From Trichobilharzia szidati (taxonomy: Eukaryota; Platyhelminthes; Trematoda; Strigeidida; Schistosomatidae), in NCBI GenBank assembly GCA_944472155.2, contig OX235271.1, positions 64,462,416 through 64,526,415 of the forward strand: 64,000 nt of DNA. The letters are read 5' to 3'. Positions 1-10,059 of this stretch are shown piece after piece; within the stretch, counting starts at the first letter, position 1; every line of letters begins with the position of its first letter. The notes beneath the pieces are model-generated. The model worked only from the letters and a program-made list of their open reading frames with translations. It was not told the origin of the DNA and did no database searches. Made by a program: the position numbers and the translations under genes.

Positions 1-185
1 GTTTTTTGTGTGAGTCCATTTTATGCCTGTTTCCTCATTGCCACTGTTTGTCGCATTATCCAATCTACTGCAATCAGGAAAATCATTGGTGATAGTAGGC
101 AGCCAGCTTTTCTTACTCCTGTCCTCACTTCGAAGGATTCCGTAAGTTTCCCGTTGTAGATTACTTGGCATGCAACATTACATCT
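1..185 (-). mobile_element. LINE-1 (RTE-type) reverse transcriptase fragment, cut by window edge
   Basis: The minus strand reads a stretch with the RT motif GVR-x-AGCLLSPMIF followed by a tail about 60% into the palm domain. The same peptide is found in the much longer copy at 57236-59761, so this is a piece of the same LINE. It stops abruptly near 185, just upstream of the first MTFMT exon, so it lies in an MTFMT intron. No intact ORF remains. Confidence 0.75.
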
Positions 186-272
186 GCTTATCATTTAGTT
201 TATGGATGTTATGAGGTAGAGAGAGAGAAAGCGTCCATTTAGGATTTCTATTTTCTCTTCTTCACCAAATAG

Positions 273-697
273 ATCATGTAATTTGGCCGCGTACAATTTC
301 AAACACTTCAATTATCGTCGATTGTATCAATCAACGTATCAATGCAATAAAAAACCAGTCTTCAGATCAATCAGATAAATTATTGGGTATCATTGTTTCA
401 TTTGGTCGATTTCTACCTGCATCACTATTATCTTTATTCAATTATGGTTGTTACAATATACATCCTTCATTATTACCACGTTGGAAAGGTCCTACTCCAT
501 TATTATACACTTTATTATCTAGAGATAAAGTTACTGGAATTACTTTAATTCGCTTAGATCCAAATCATACAACATTTGATTCTGGTTCAGTTGTATATCA
601 ACAATCTATTCGTTTACCGTATAATAAAAATGTATTTTTAACACCTGAACAATTGATTGTATACTTAATTCCTCATAGTATTAAAGCTATGTTTGAG
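273..697 (+). CDS. MTFMT: Mitochondrial methionyl-tRNA formyltransferase, internal exon (catalytic domain)
   Basis: This exon encodes the catalytic half of the enzyme that formylates initiator Met-tRNA in mitochondria, using 10-formyl-tetrahydrofolate. The diagnostic signature NIHPSLLPRWKG is at about 441-486; its Asn-His pair matches the catalytic Asn/His of bacterial Fmt. A later D-S-G motif in the FDSGSVVY stretch matches the family's catalytic Asp. The acceptor is a pyrimidine tract ending in AG at 271-272. The donor is GT at 698-699 directly after a GAG codon (phase 0). The reading frame stays open upstream into the intron, so the acceptor choice is my inference. The N-terminal exon(s), including any mitochondrial targeting peptide, lie before the window. 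The product is clear from the family signature. Confidence 0.87.
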
Positions 698-774
698 GTA
701 AATTTCATTTACTGTTTATTGTTTCACCTATCCAACACAATGTTTGCTATATGTCTTTATCATTTCTAAGCGTT

Positions 775-1030
775 TTAATCCATTTCTTGTGTCCTTATTG
801 GCAAATAGGACTTTAAGCTTTCTAAGTTTCCGTAGCAGTGATGTTGTATTTACGAGGTAGGATTCTTAGTCTCAAGCTGAATCTTGCCCCTTTTCTGGGC
901 TTACCACAGGCGAGTTTTGCAAGTGTCGGCCATGAAAGTATTTGGCAAGCATTCATTCTACCATGGAACTACGGCTTTATAAAGCGCTTCCTCCCAGGGA
1001 GTCGAACCCAGGTCGCGTAGATGACAACCA
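775..1030 (-). repeat. Degenerate tRNA-headed SINE, intron of MTFMT
   Basis: The order of body segments resembles the better copy at 13196-13440, and a box-B-like sequence (TGGGTTCGACTCCC on the minus strand) lies at about 991-1004. Divergence is high, so the boundaries are loose. Confidence 0.4.
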
Positions 1031-1060
1031 GGTGTTTTTTGTTCAACTAATCAAATAATG

Positions 1061-1300
1061 TGCGTCGGTGGCACAGCGGTAGAATGCTCACCGACCACAC
1101 AGGTAGTCCGGGGTTCAATCCCCAGCCACAGACGCACTCCTTTACCTCGGTAAGCCAGTAATAAGACTGGTAAAGACGGAAGGTTGGGTATGAGGCTAGC
1201 AATCCCATCGTGTAAAAATAATCACCACTGCTACAGAAACTTCAAGCCTCTAGCTTGAAGCCCTCTATGTTCTACTGGGAACGTAAAGGAATAAAAAAAA
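1061..1300 (+). repeat. tRNA-derived SINE with RTE-like 3' tail
   Basis: An RNA polymerase III type 2 promoter is visible: box A TGGCACAGCGG at 1069-1079 and box B GGTTCAATCC at 1112-1121. The body ends with a short inverted repeat (AAGCCTCTAGCTTGAAG), then a tail of the type TATGTTC...GGGAACGTAAAGGAATAA. It is flanked by CAAATAATG (1052-1060) and CAAATAGTG (1302-1310), a probable 9-bp target-site duplication with one change. It lies in an MTFMT intron. Confidence 0.8.
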
Positions 1301-1624
1301 CCAAATAGTGCAATTCACCTACTCGATACATATTTTGTTTCAATTCTTGGCTGTACGTGGTAATTAATATGTGTAAGCTATTAATTACTATCTTACTGTT
1401 CAGACTGGATGTAGTCTGAATGCAGTGTGAACGTAGGATCTACTAGTTCAGAGTCAAGCATTTAAGTTAATGAGCTACAAATCTACTCATTGTACACTAC
1501 GTATTTATCTCCTTTGAGTAATACATTATTTAATGTAGAGGAAAGCCATAGATACGATATATATAGCATATTGATTGGCAAATTACCATTGTTTATTCAT
1601 ATAGCCTCCAAAGCCTCAGGATAA

Positions 1625-2332
1625 TCGGGGGTGGGTGCCTTGCGCTGCGGGTTGGCCACCCCTCCGCACACCTCTTGAAATCCTCCCATATGACCTGGCG
1701 TCTTACATAGCCTCTCCTGAGGAAGTCCTACTCACTGCCTTCACGTGGCGGAGGTGTTTTTCACCAAAGTGAGAGGGCGAAAGCGGATGCCCGGCGCTCT
1801 TCACCGGGTTGACTGTCCATTGGATGACGGTCTAGGGGAGATGGCTAAACCCTGATTCCAAACCTCCAATGACTGGCGTATGAAGCTCACTGGAGCTCAC
1901 CGGCAGACGTATGGACAAAGGGCTTGTTGGATGTCTGGCCCCATTCAAAAGGCGTATGAACCGAACTCCGGTCACCGACTGCCAATGGATAGTGGACTCC
2001 CTACTCCACTCCTACTGCCTTGTAGGTCACACTTGATTGTGTAAAGGCTAGAGCTGCACTCTCAAACAAAAGGCCGAGCGATTCTGGGGACATTACTCGT
2101 ACCAAATTCCCATGAAACTTCATGAACTCTCTCACAAACGTGGTACAGTCAAGGCTGATATGGAGTGCCTGGGGCTAAAAACCGTCTACGGACTCCGTCT
2201 GTGGAACAAGAATTGGATAACCCTGTCGCAAAACCTTGCATCAGATCGCCGTGCCTGGGCAGCGATGATTCGAGATGTTCATGAAGCCGGCTCATCCTCC
2301 CGTAGGAGATAGCCGAAGTAAAGTAAGTAAGT
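1625..2332 (+). mobile_element. LINE-3: 3' end of a non-LTR retrotransposon
   Basis: This is a GC-rich island in AT-rich sequence. The terminal coding part (2112-2312, 66 codons) ends with a W-x-x-L-A-S-D-R-R-A-W-like stretch typical of the last residues of non-LTR retrotransposon ORF2 proteins. It is followed by a short microsatellite tail of AGTA units (about 2316-2332). I cannot assign it securely to CR1, Jockey or another clade. Confidence 0.6.
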
Positions 2333-2478
2333 ATATCACAATAGTGTTTCTCATGATTATCATTGTTGGAAAAGTGTTTACACAAAGTGGAGAAGTGTCA
2401 AACTAATAGTATATATGTAAAGTCTGTACACATAAAAAAAAAAAACAAAGAATTGTTTTCATTCTTTACATACCTAGT

Positions 2479-2692
2479 GAAACATCAGAGATTAAAAGTT
2501 TCAGTAACATGCGGTGTGGTTGCTAGCCTCATGCTCAACCCTCCATATTTTGCGAGCTTACTATCAACCAGTAACTTAAGCGAGTTTTTTTGTTGGATGG
2601 GGGGGGGGGTTGTCTGCCAGGAATCGAACTCGAACCACATATGCCTTTAGTGAACGGATTACCATTGAACTATCGACACATCAAGAAGAGGA
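2479..2692 (-). repeat. Degenerate tRNA-headed SINE
   Basis: The minus strand carries a tRNA-like head with a box-B-like GGTTCGAGTTCGATTCC-type region near 2620-2640, then the same body order as the SINE at 13196-13440. A poly-G run at 2600-2611 interrupts it. It lies within an MTFMT intron. Confidence 0.55.
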
Positions 2693-2850
2693 AGAATGCC
2701 CTATAGTAATTCAACTTCTGATTGTGGGAATAACTGCCTTTAGATTCAAATATAAGTCAGAGGATTGAAGACTGGTCTACAGAACCACTTAAGAAATCTC
2801 AAAAATACTTATAAAAGCAATGATGTAGGATGTCAATAAATGTTTTATTT

Positions 2851-3677
2851 AGCGAAGAAAATTTTCTTTATCGACGAAATCATATTCAGAGGCTGTACAG
2901 TCGTATTTATACTTACAAAAATATGTAGTGGTCTTTTATTGAGTAATAGAGGGTGACATAATTAATATAATTACTCAGAAGTGGCTTTAGAAGTGAAAAT
3001 TACAAGTTGTGAATTACGTGGTACTCAACGGAACAAAGATAGAAATTTGACAAGGTTAAAATTGCTATTGAGTCAGAATAAAGGTATTTGAGTGCCTGTT
3101 TAACAAGTGTGAAGAGGGTGTGAAAATATACAAAAGGAGCATATGAGAGTGATAATAGTGAATTAATTATTAAAGCAAAAGCAAACTAAAAGTAAGATTG
3201 AAAATTACAAAAAAGAAAAGAAAAAAGTCAAAATGTTTTTACAGGGAACGATTAGTGAGAAGGTTAAGACCAAGGTAGAATAAGAGACTGGACAAACTTT
3301 TTCTGTATACAGAGTTCAGGGTTGTATTGATGAATTGCCAGAGCCTCCGCCATACACATAAGCCGAAACCTGACGCCCTTTGTACCATTTGGCTTCATTT
3401 TGTAAATGATCTTGAAAGACGACTCTGATGGAGCTACGTGCCCTGAGTTCATCAAATGCTCAAGAATTGAGCTAGTAATTGTCTTGTCTCTGAAAATTAT
3501 CCGGCATGGGTAGCAAAGGGATAGTACAATTTTAACCTTATCAAATTTCTATCTTTGTTCCGTTGAGTACCACGTAATTTACAACTTTTAATTTTCACTT
3601 CTAAAGCCACTTCTGAGTAATTATATCAAATTATGTCACCCCCTATCACTCAATAATAGACCACTATATATTTTTGT
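2851..3677 (-). mobile_element. PLE family P1, short palindromic copy with 13-bp TSD
   Basis: The insertion is bounded by identical 13-mers AAATGTTTTATTT at 2838-2850 and 3678-3690. From right to left on the minus strand it holds the C-terminal PLE coding remnant (3500-3264, ending with a peptide like CIQKKFVQSLILPW), a 3' untranslated part, and a tail with the GCGAAGAAAATTTTC palindrome at its outer end. Its right part (3521-3677) is an inverted copy of its own 3' untranslated part (2930-3066). Confidence 0.8.
3264..3500 (-). pseudogene. PLE GIY-YIG protein, C-terminal remnant
   Basis: The minus strand encodes S-I-L-E-H-L-M-N-S-G, then an F-K-I-I-Y block, an EALAI block and a final C-I-Q-K-K-F-V motif. 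This is the conserved C-terminal order seen in the other PLE proteins of this window. The reverse transcriptase and most of the endonuclease domain are missing. Confidence 0.7.
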
Positions 3678-3740
3678 AAATGTTTTATTTGTCTCTCAGT
3701 TAATCGTGTCTATAACATCACTAATTCACATTGTGATCAA

Positions 3741-3741
<1 letters not shown>

Positions 3742-3772
<31 letters not shown>

Positions 3773-3773
3773 G
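3742..3773. repeat. (ATT)n microsatellite
   Basis: About ten perfect ATT units. Confidence 0.95.
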
Positions 3774-3972
3774 CTATTTTACTACCTTATAAGGTAGCAT
3801 ATATACGTGTATGTACTTGCGATAATTTATGCTTTAATTCATTCAACCATTTGTTATTCTAGTCTATTGTAATTGATTGAAAAAAAATTGCTTTCACATA
3901 AGATAATTTTTCAATATATAACACTGACACATTGATTCTGATTGTACAATAAATAAGCTTCTCTAGACTCTT

Positions 3973-4205
3973 GAGTCGATGGTTTAGCGATAGAATATTT
4001 GTCAACCGCATAAGTGAGCCTGATTCAGTTTGCATGCAACACATACTAGAAAACCTCGCTTAGCTGATAGTAAGTCTGATAAAGAAGAAAGGCTGGGTGT
4101 GTGAGGCTAGCAGCCCCCCTCCCGATAAAAAAACACAACATCACCTCTATTGAAACCTCAGAGCTAAAAGTCTGAAGTCCTACGGTCCACTCGGAATATA
4201 TGTGT
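3973..4205 (+). repeat. Degenerate tRNA-headed SINE
   Basis: A box-A-like GATGGTTTAGCGATAG lies near 3979, followed by the body order of the 1061-1300 SINE (pair of GCT/AGC words, GAAACCTCAGAG, TCCACTCGGAATA). It is weakly conserved and has no clear tail. Confidence 0.5.
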
Positions 4206-5325
4206 AAAACTTGGGCACTGTGGTAGTAAGTAATTCCATATTAGTTTGTTTATTAGGTATATCACACAGTGAAACAGTATTATTTACTGGATGACACAGT
4301 TTCGAACAAAATTTATTGTTCATAATCATAGCATCAATTATAATCACACGACTTTGAAACTTGAGTTTCATAGTTTTCTTTGTCCTCTCCTATTTGTCGT
4401 CGTAGGGGTAGTAGAATTTTCCAGATATCTGGCTGGACAGGTGTTGAATCATTCCTATTACATGTATTTGCAGTTGATTCGATAAACACAGCTTCCGTTA
4501 TCAATCTCTCCCTCCACCTTGTGACATTAGATTTTAAAACTCTCATCTTATCCCATCCTATTGTATGGTTGAGTGTAACTGCATGTAGTGCTATCTACGA
4601 CTGAACTATCCTCTAGATTTCTTACTTATTCGGGTCAACCAATCTAGATTTTTTTAGGTTTTTATGTTCGGCTAGTCTGACTGCCCCTGTTTTACTACTT
4701 TGATCTATGTATTTGACCTGACAATCATTCCAGCAGCGTATGAGATAAACTAAATTGTTTTGTTTTAAAGGCTCCACAGGATTGATCCTTTAACCGATAA
4801 AGCTTGTTTCTAATTGACTTCGTGGGTTTTAAATGCCACTTTTATTCCTGTCTTGTTAAGAATTCTGCGTAAGGTTTCCGAGGTTCCTCCCTTGTATGGA
4901 ATTACTACTGATGATTTAGATTCCTTATTGTTGGTGTTGTCTTGCGCATGTTTAACATGCATGTCGTCATTAATATTACTACTATTGTTACACTTCCCTA
5001 CATACTTTCTGACTAATTTATCAGGGTAATTATTAAGTTTCAAGGCATCTCTTATATGTCTCACTTCCTGTCTTAGATTTTCCTTAGTACTACTTAGTTT
5101 TATGCTCTGTCACTTAAACATTTCACCAATCCTATTTTTATTGACATAGGTTGGGATGATCGGAAATCCAAATATCTGTTTGAAAACTCAAGTTTCAAAG
5201 TCGTGTGATTATAATTGATGCTATGCTTATGAACAATAAATTTTGTTCGAAACCTCGTCATCCAGTAAATAATACTGTTTCACTGTGTGATACATCCAAT
5301 AAACAAACTAATATGGAGTCCACTC
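4180..5325 (-). mobile_element. PLE family P3 copy flanked by inverted terminal repeats
   Basis: The minus strand carries the linker and degraded GIY-YIG part of a PLE protein. An inverted pair of about 145-bp terminal segments flanks it: 4180-4371 (minus) and 5175-5325 (plus). Both contain the word TTTTGTTCGAAAC followed by a CATCCAGTAAATAATACTG segment. It lies inside the first visible MTFMT intron. Confidence 0.75.
4334..5130 (-). pseudogene. PLE P3 protein remnant (linker plus degraded GIY-YIG)
   Basis: Going down the minus strand, a lysine- and asparagine-rich linker is followed by S-S-V-V-I-P-Y-K-G-G-T-S and L-N-K-T-G-I-K-V-A-F blocks, then stop-riddled sequence that matches the YIGQ-like region. 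An H-T-I-G-W-D block and a T-P-V-Q-P-D-I-W-K-I-L end follow. The same blocks in the same order occur at 18735-19520 and 32530-32020. Several in-frame stops make it non-functional. Confidence 0.7.
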
Positions 5326-5489
5326 GGAATGTTCACTGTCAGCGTACTGCTTTCCAAATAACCAACCGCATTCCGTATAGACTCATTTAGAAGACTGCAT
5401 TTTAATCTATGCATTCATTCGTTTCTTATATTTATGCATAGAATGACGTAAAATTGATTATATATATGTATATTTCTTGACCTTCTGAG

Positions 5490-5692
5490 TGGAATGTGTA
5501 AGGCTTCAAGGTTGAGCTTTGAAATTTTAACAGCTATGATGTTTCTTTTACCATATCCAACTTTCTGCCTTTACTGGGTCTGCTACTGGCTAAGCGAGGT
5601 TTAGGAGTGTGTCTGCCAGCCAGGAATTGAATCTCGATTACACAGCATATTCGACAAACATTCTACTATCTCTAAGCCACACCCATGCATTT
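5490..5692 (-). repeat. Degenerate tRNA-headed SINE
   Basis: The minus-strand order is tRNA-like head (about 5692-5610), then a GCCAGTAGCAG block, then a CTTGAAGCC-type end near 5500. It resembles 13196-13440 but is old. It ends about 60 bp before the MTFMT exon at 5751. Confidence 0.5.
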
Positions 5693-5750
5693 GTGCATAT
5701 TACCTACCATACACTTCTGATAAATTTACACGCTTAACTTTCTCTTAAAG

Positions 5751-6167
5751 GTTATTTTACATCCAAATTTACCATATTTAATTGGTATTGAACAATCAGT
5801 TATTTCTGAGAAGTTCCATATCCCTATAACGTATACACGTAAACCAAGAAATCAAGTTGGAGCAATTGATTGGAGGAGACAATCAGCTAAAGATATTATA
5901 TGTTGTTGGTATGCATTACAAGGAAGTTCTATAAATTTATATACTGAATTGTATTTATCTAATATAAAAGTAGAAGATGAAAAAAGGGATGTAGATGGTT
6001 CGTTAATTGCACACTTTCGCCTATCTGAATGTCCTTTGTTGGTGCCAGACAGGGATTTCTTGTCCAAGAACAACAACAATGATGATTGTAATTATGACGA
6101 CCACGATGATGTTGATGATGATGATAGTGAAAACATTAATGTATGCTATGCAAACTATGATCCTAAG
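5751..6167 (+). CDS. MTFMT: Mitochondrial methionyl-tRNA formyltransferase, second visible exon
   Basis: The acceptor is TCTCTTAAAG (5741-5750) and the donor AAG|GTTAGT is at 6167/6168; both junctions are phase 0. The first codons (VILHPNLPYLIG) continue the end of the catalytic domain. A T-Y-T-x-K block followed by A-I-D-W and Q-S-A-K-D-I matches the start of the C-terminal tRNA-binding domain of mitochondrial formyltransferases (animal proteins have T-Y-A-x-K then a K-W-x-E pattern). The last 25 or so codons are a low-complexity Asn/Asp-rich insert, which is unusual for the family and may be a lineage-specific loop. Confidence 0.85.
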
Positions 6168-6337
6168 GTTAGTTGGTAAAACTGTTGACTATTATGATCT
6201 TATTTACTTTTTCTTTTGTTTTTCTACAAGATTCGTTTTTAATTTAAAAGAAAGTTGCTTTTTTTCAACACCATTTGCAAAGATGTGTAATTGTAAATTC
6301 ATAGGAAATTGAAAGAAAAAGTGACATATTCTTGATT

Positions 6338-6340
<3 letters not shown>

Positions 6341-6381
<41 letters not shown>
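6341..6381. repeat. (AT)n microsatellite with PLE P3 terminal scrap beside it
   Basis: About twenty AT units. The next 60 bases (6383-6442), with AATAAACAAA and a CAGTGTCCAAGTTTTACAC end, match the end of the P3 PLE terminal segment. Confidence 0.8.
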
Positions 6382-6382
<1 letters not shown>

Positions 6383-6478
6383 TCAATAAACAAAATTAAG
6401 GCAGAATTGCAAACTACCACAGTGTCCAAGTTTTACACATACATTAATTTGAATTATGGTCTTTGTATTCGAAGATTG

Positions 6479-7759
6479 TCTGTCTGTCTGTTTTCGACAT
6501 AGACCTTTGCACATATGTACGGCAGTTCAAGTCCCCACACTCCATGTAGCACACAAAGCAAGAGAAGAAAGTAGGAGAAATGCATAATAAAGACAGTAAA
6601 CAGAGGTGTGAGACAAAGGAATAGTAATAACGGAGAACAAAAGTTTAATTGGAAATCATGAGTCACAAGGAGTGGATGCACCTGCGCCGGCCATTGAGAA
6701 CGATTTTGAGCCATGTCACCAATTGTTTCCAACCATTGGTTTTTACCGTCCCGAGGACACCAACCAGGAAGCCAGTCTACGCCTTCCTACATGGCTCAGA
6801 CTAACTGTTGTAGATTTCATTGACTGGTGCCATGTTTTGGTTTGACCGCCGCTAGCTCTTTTCCAGCCTGACCCTATATCAGCTAACATTGCCCGTCGAC
6901 GAAGGCGATGACTAGGCATACGTAACACATGTCCTAACCATCTCAGTCGATGTAATTTCACAGTCTCGTCGACTGATTTCCCCGCCTTATCTAGCACTCG
7001 ACGCCTAACCTCAATATTGCTCACCTTGTTATACCACTTCACGCGGGAGACAGAACGCAGACACCTATGATCGAAGACAGCTAATCTTTTCATGTCTTCT
7101 GCTCTCAATGGCCAGGTCTCACAGCCATAAAGGAGGACGGAGCGGACTGTTGAGCAGTACGCACGCCCTTTGGTCGATAGTCGGATATCGCGTCTACGCC
7201 AGAGACGGCGTAAACTGGCGTATGCGAACCTAGCCCTCTGTATTCGTGCTGATATTTCGTCAGAGATCAACCCGTTGGGGCTGATGGTACTTCCCAAGTA
7301 GGTGAAGCGGTCAACATGCTCTACCACTTCACTTCCTATTTCTAATCTAGGGGTCGGCTTAGTCCAATCCTACAACATCGTCTTACATTTTACAGGGGCG
7401 AATCGCATGCCAAACATACGAAGATCGCTGCTCAAGGTGTTCAGTAGACTCTGGATTTTGTCAGCGTCCTCGCCTAGAAGGACTATATCGTCTGCATATT
7501 CTAAGTCAACGAGATTATTGCCTGGTAGCAAATAAATCCCTGAGTCTCTGAAGTGAGTTAGGATTAAGTCCATTGGTACGTCTATGATGAAGTTGAATAG
7601 AAATGGGGATAGTGGGCATCCCTCGCTGACGGACGTCACTAGTCGTTACCACTTCAGATGACAAATCGCCGTAAGCCCTCACCTGGCTGCACGAGTACGA
7701 GTAGAGTGCCTTAATCAGTGCAATGTATTTTCTCGGCATTCCCTTTACAGCTAAGCATC
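6479..7759 (-). mobile_element. LINE-2 non-LTR retrotransposon, 5'-truncated, with perfect TSD
   Basis: It is flanked by ATTCGAAGATTG at 6467-6478 and 7760-7771, a perfect 12-bp TSD. The minus strand carries the RT palm with L-E-Y-A-D-D-I-V-L-L (about 7500), then the thumb and a C-terminal domain with F-T-Y-L-G-S-T-I and R-L-R-W-L-G-H-V blocks (7327-6743), and the 3' untranslated part. The 3' end is a short run of CAGA units at 6479-6490. The frame is broken between the palm and thumb parts. It was inserted in the second visible MTFMT intron. Confidence 0.85.
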
Positions 7760-7829
7760 ATTCGAAGATTGAGCAATAAACTCACCATACATAGGTTCTT
7801 GATTGAGTGGGGATTATATTATTGATTAT

Positions 7830-8000
7830 TAATCACGAGTTGACATCAATTAGAGAAACATTGGAAAGCCTAGAAGTATTGAACAGGATTTTTCGTCCTA
7901 GTTTGGAACTCTTCATCTGTTCGGACTCAGGCTCTGGTTATATAGCAAGCCGATGCAACGTAGAAGCATGAATGGGATATATGAGATGAACGTTTCTGTA
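7830..8000 (-). repeat. Hammerhead-SINE, degenerate
   Basis: The minus strand reads ATGAAGAG, a stem with loop AAACTA, then GGACGAAAA, matching the ribozyme region of the copy at 22060. The first core base C is changed to A, so cleavage is unlikely. The upstream tRNA-like head is barely recognisable. Confidence 0.55.
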
Positions 8001-8039
8001 GTATTTCATACCCGCAATTACTGTTTCCCTTCCCCCTCA

Positions 8040-8165
8040 CTGTGTAGCGAATGCATTAAACTAAACTTATACTATCTGGGTTTGAACCTCAGTGGGTGCG
8101 TACTGCCAAAGTGTCCCAAACTAGGAGGAAATAGCTATCCAGTACTCCCAGGTCTTCCAGTGTTT
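8040..8165 (+). repeat. Hammerhead-SINE with intact stem I but broken core
   Basis: A box-B-like GGGTTTGAACC (8079-8089) is followed by the ribozyme region. Stem I arms GTACTG (8100-8105) and CAGTAC (8140-8145) are perfectly complementary, and GAAA is kept at 8128-8131. The CTGANGA box reads CCAAAGT (8106-8112), so the copy should be dead. Confidence 0.65.
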
Positions 8166-8269
8166 CTCTAACTAAAGTCAATTCTTAACCGAACTTGTAA
8201 CCAGTTAAATCTCTGTAAGCCGTCAACAGTTGATAATTATATTGTTATTATTTTCATACAGTGATTCCC

Positions 8270-9171
8270 TTATATAAATTTGAACAAACAAAGCAGAAAC
8301 ATTGGCGCAGAATAATCTGCATCCATTTTATTTCGTCGGTTCTCATCAGCTGCGTACAACTTGAATTCTTTAATAAAATAAAAAAGTGTACAATTTTAAC
8401 AAAATTTTGTCCACTAGCAAGCATATTGTCAGAGCGTCATAGTGAAATAAGGCGTTGCGACTTACAAAGTGTCTAAAGTGTTACGACATATATATATAAA
8501 TCTTGTTAGAGAGAAGTTTCTTGAAAAAAATTAATTAACAGTTGTGTTGTTATGGTGGTAACCAAAGAAAATAAGTAATAGTTACGTAATTAGATAAGGG
8601 AGGATCAAAATTCCGGTGCACATGAGGCCAGATGAGAGGTTGATGATGTAATCCAATGAGCAGAACTCAGAAGATCAAGAAAAATTATCTCTTAAGAGAG
8701 TCAAGCGAAAAATAAAGGGCGGGGGAGTGAAAAGATAAGTTAACAAAATTAGAAAACAAAGAGTTACTAAGACTTGAGTCACCAGGGTAATTGAAGTCCA
8801 ACAACGGATTCTTTTTGGACACATAAGTCAGCCTTCAATCGTTTTATTGCTATAGCTTCAGCAAACCTGAGAAGACTTGAGGTACTTTGTCTGTTAATTA
8901 TTTTGAATGAATCCAGCACATCTACTTGGTGTTTGGCGATTGAACAGCTTAAAGAATTCGGTGCCTTTAACCGGAAGCTTCTTTGGACATGTTCGCAGTA
9001 TCTGACGTAGGCCCTTATTTCTGTTCTTCCGATGTGACTGCTCCCGTGGATACATATGAATTGGTGTATACAATTGGAGGTAACATATGAGGGGTGTTTG
9101 TCGATTTTTGACTGCACCAAGGAAGAAGATGTTCGGAGTAGAGAGACTAGTTTTACTGCAGCGACTAGCAA
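8270..9171 (-). mobile_element. PLE family P2 copy, GIY-YIG part and hammerhead-like tail
   Basis: The minus strand has the C-terminal coding part at 9171-8779, an untranslated part, then a tail near 8350 reading GCAG-CTGATGA-GAACCGAC-GAAA and closing with CTGC. GCAG/CTGC would form stem I of a hammerhead. It lies in the second visible MTFMT intron. Confidence 0.75.
8779..9171 (-). pseudogene. PLE P2 GIY-YIG endonuclease domain, partial
   Basis: A 130-codon open stretch. It contains a C-I-H-Q-F-I-C-I-H-G-S-S-H-I-G-R-T block, corresponding to the Y-x-x-x-C-x-C-x-x-x-Y-I-G-R core seen in intact copies but with both Tyr replaced. A C-E-H-V block, F-K-I-I-N, EAIAIK and L-C-V-Q-K-E then follow, ending in LPW. 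No RT domain is attached, so it is 5'-truncated. Confidence 0.75.
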
Positions 9172-9179
9172 CTTATAAA

Positions 9180-10050
9180 TCAGATAAACTCAACTCAACA
9201 GTGATACTGAACAGATCAGATGACCTGGTAAATAGGACCATATAAGGAAATTTTTTTAAAAAAAGCAGTAGACACCGTCATGAATAAAGTTAAGGAATCC
9301 ATAACGTACCTTGTACACCGATTATTCAGCAAATAATACTGTTTCAGTGTGTTATATATCCTATTGTAAGGAAGAAAAGACCGATGAGGCTCGAAGGAGT
9401 GTTTGTTAGGACAAACCCATTGTAGGTACTTATATTTGGTATACCATATCTCCAATGCTTTATTTGCATATCATTCGTAAATTGGTCGAATATCACCACA
9501 TTCGATAGCTTGTTGCATTCTGCACAGTATTTCTAACATTCTTCTTACAGTTCTGTTCTTCGATTGCTTTGTTCAGTGTCCGAAACATATTGTTGCTTTT
9601 CTGAACTTGTTTATTGATATACTACTTATATCTGATTATAAGTAGCACTCACTACGTATAAACAAATTAATATGGAATTCTTCTTACAAACACGAACAGA
9701 AATATGTGTTTCAGTTAATTGAACAAATTTCTTTATCATTTAATTGATTATCATTACATAAATCTACGTGACTGATACAGTACAATGAATATCGCAATAA
9801 AATGTATCTCATTATTCTCTATACATTTGCAGTAGATTTAGACTGGAAAATATTAAACTGAACTATGTAAGCGTCTAGCAAAAGTTTATGGAGTCATTCA
9901 TTCATTGTCTATTGGTATGAACCATGTGTAGACCTTTTAGTCATGTGATAGTCTGTAAAGGATATTTTTTAGACATGGCATGTAATCAATCACCACAAAC
10001 AGGCAGATACATATTTTGGGCATACTATACCACATAGTTTTTCAAAATCT
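9180..10050. other. AT-rich intronic sequence, no gene seen
   Basis: Short scraps resemble the P3 PLE terminal segment (about 9318-9365 and 9645-9690). Otherwise I recognise nothing in this MTFMT intron stretch. Confidence 0.6.
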
Positions 10051-10059
10051 CATCACTAT

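Noticed and set aside
1061..1140. Candidate functional tRNA gene
   Set aside because: Box A and box B fit, but the acceptor stem does not close and the head continues into a repeated SINE body.
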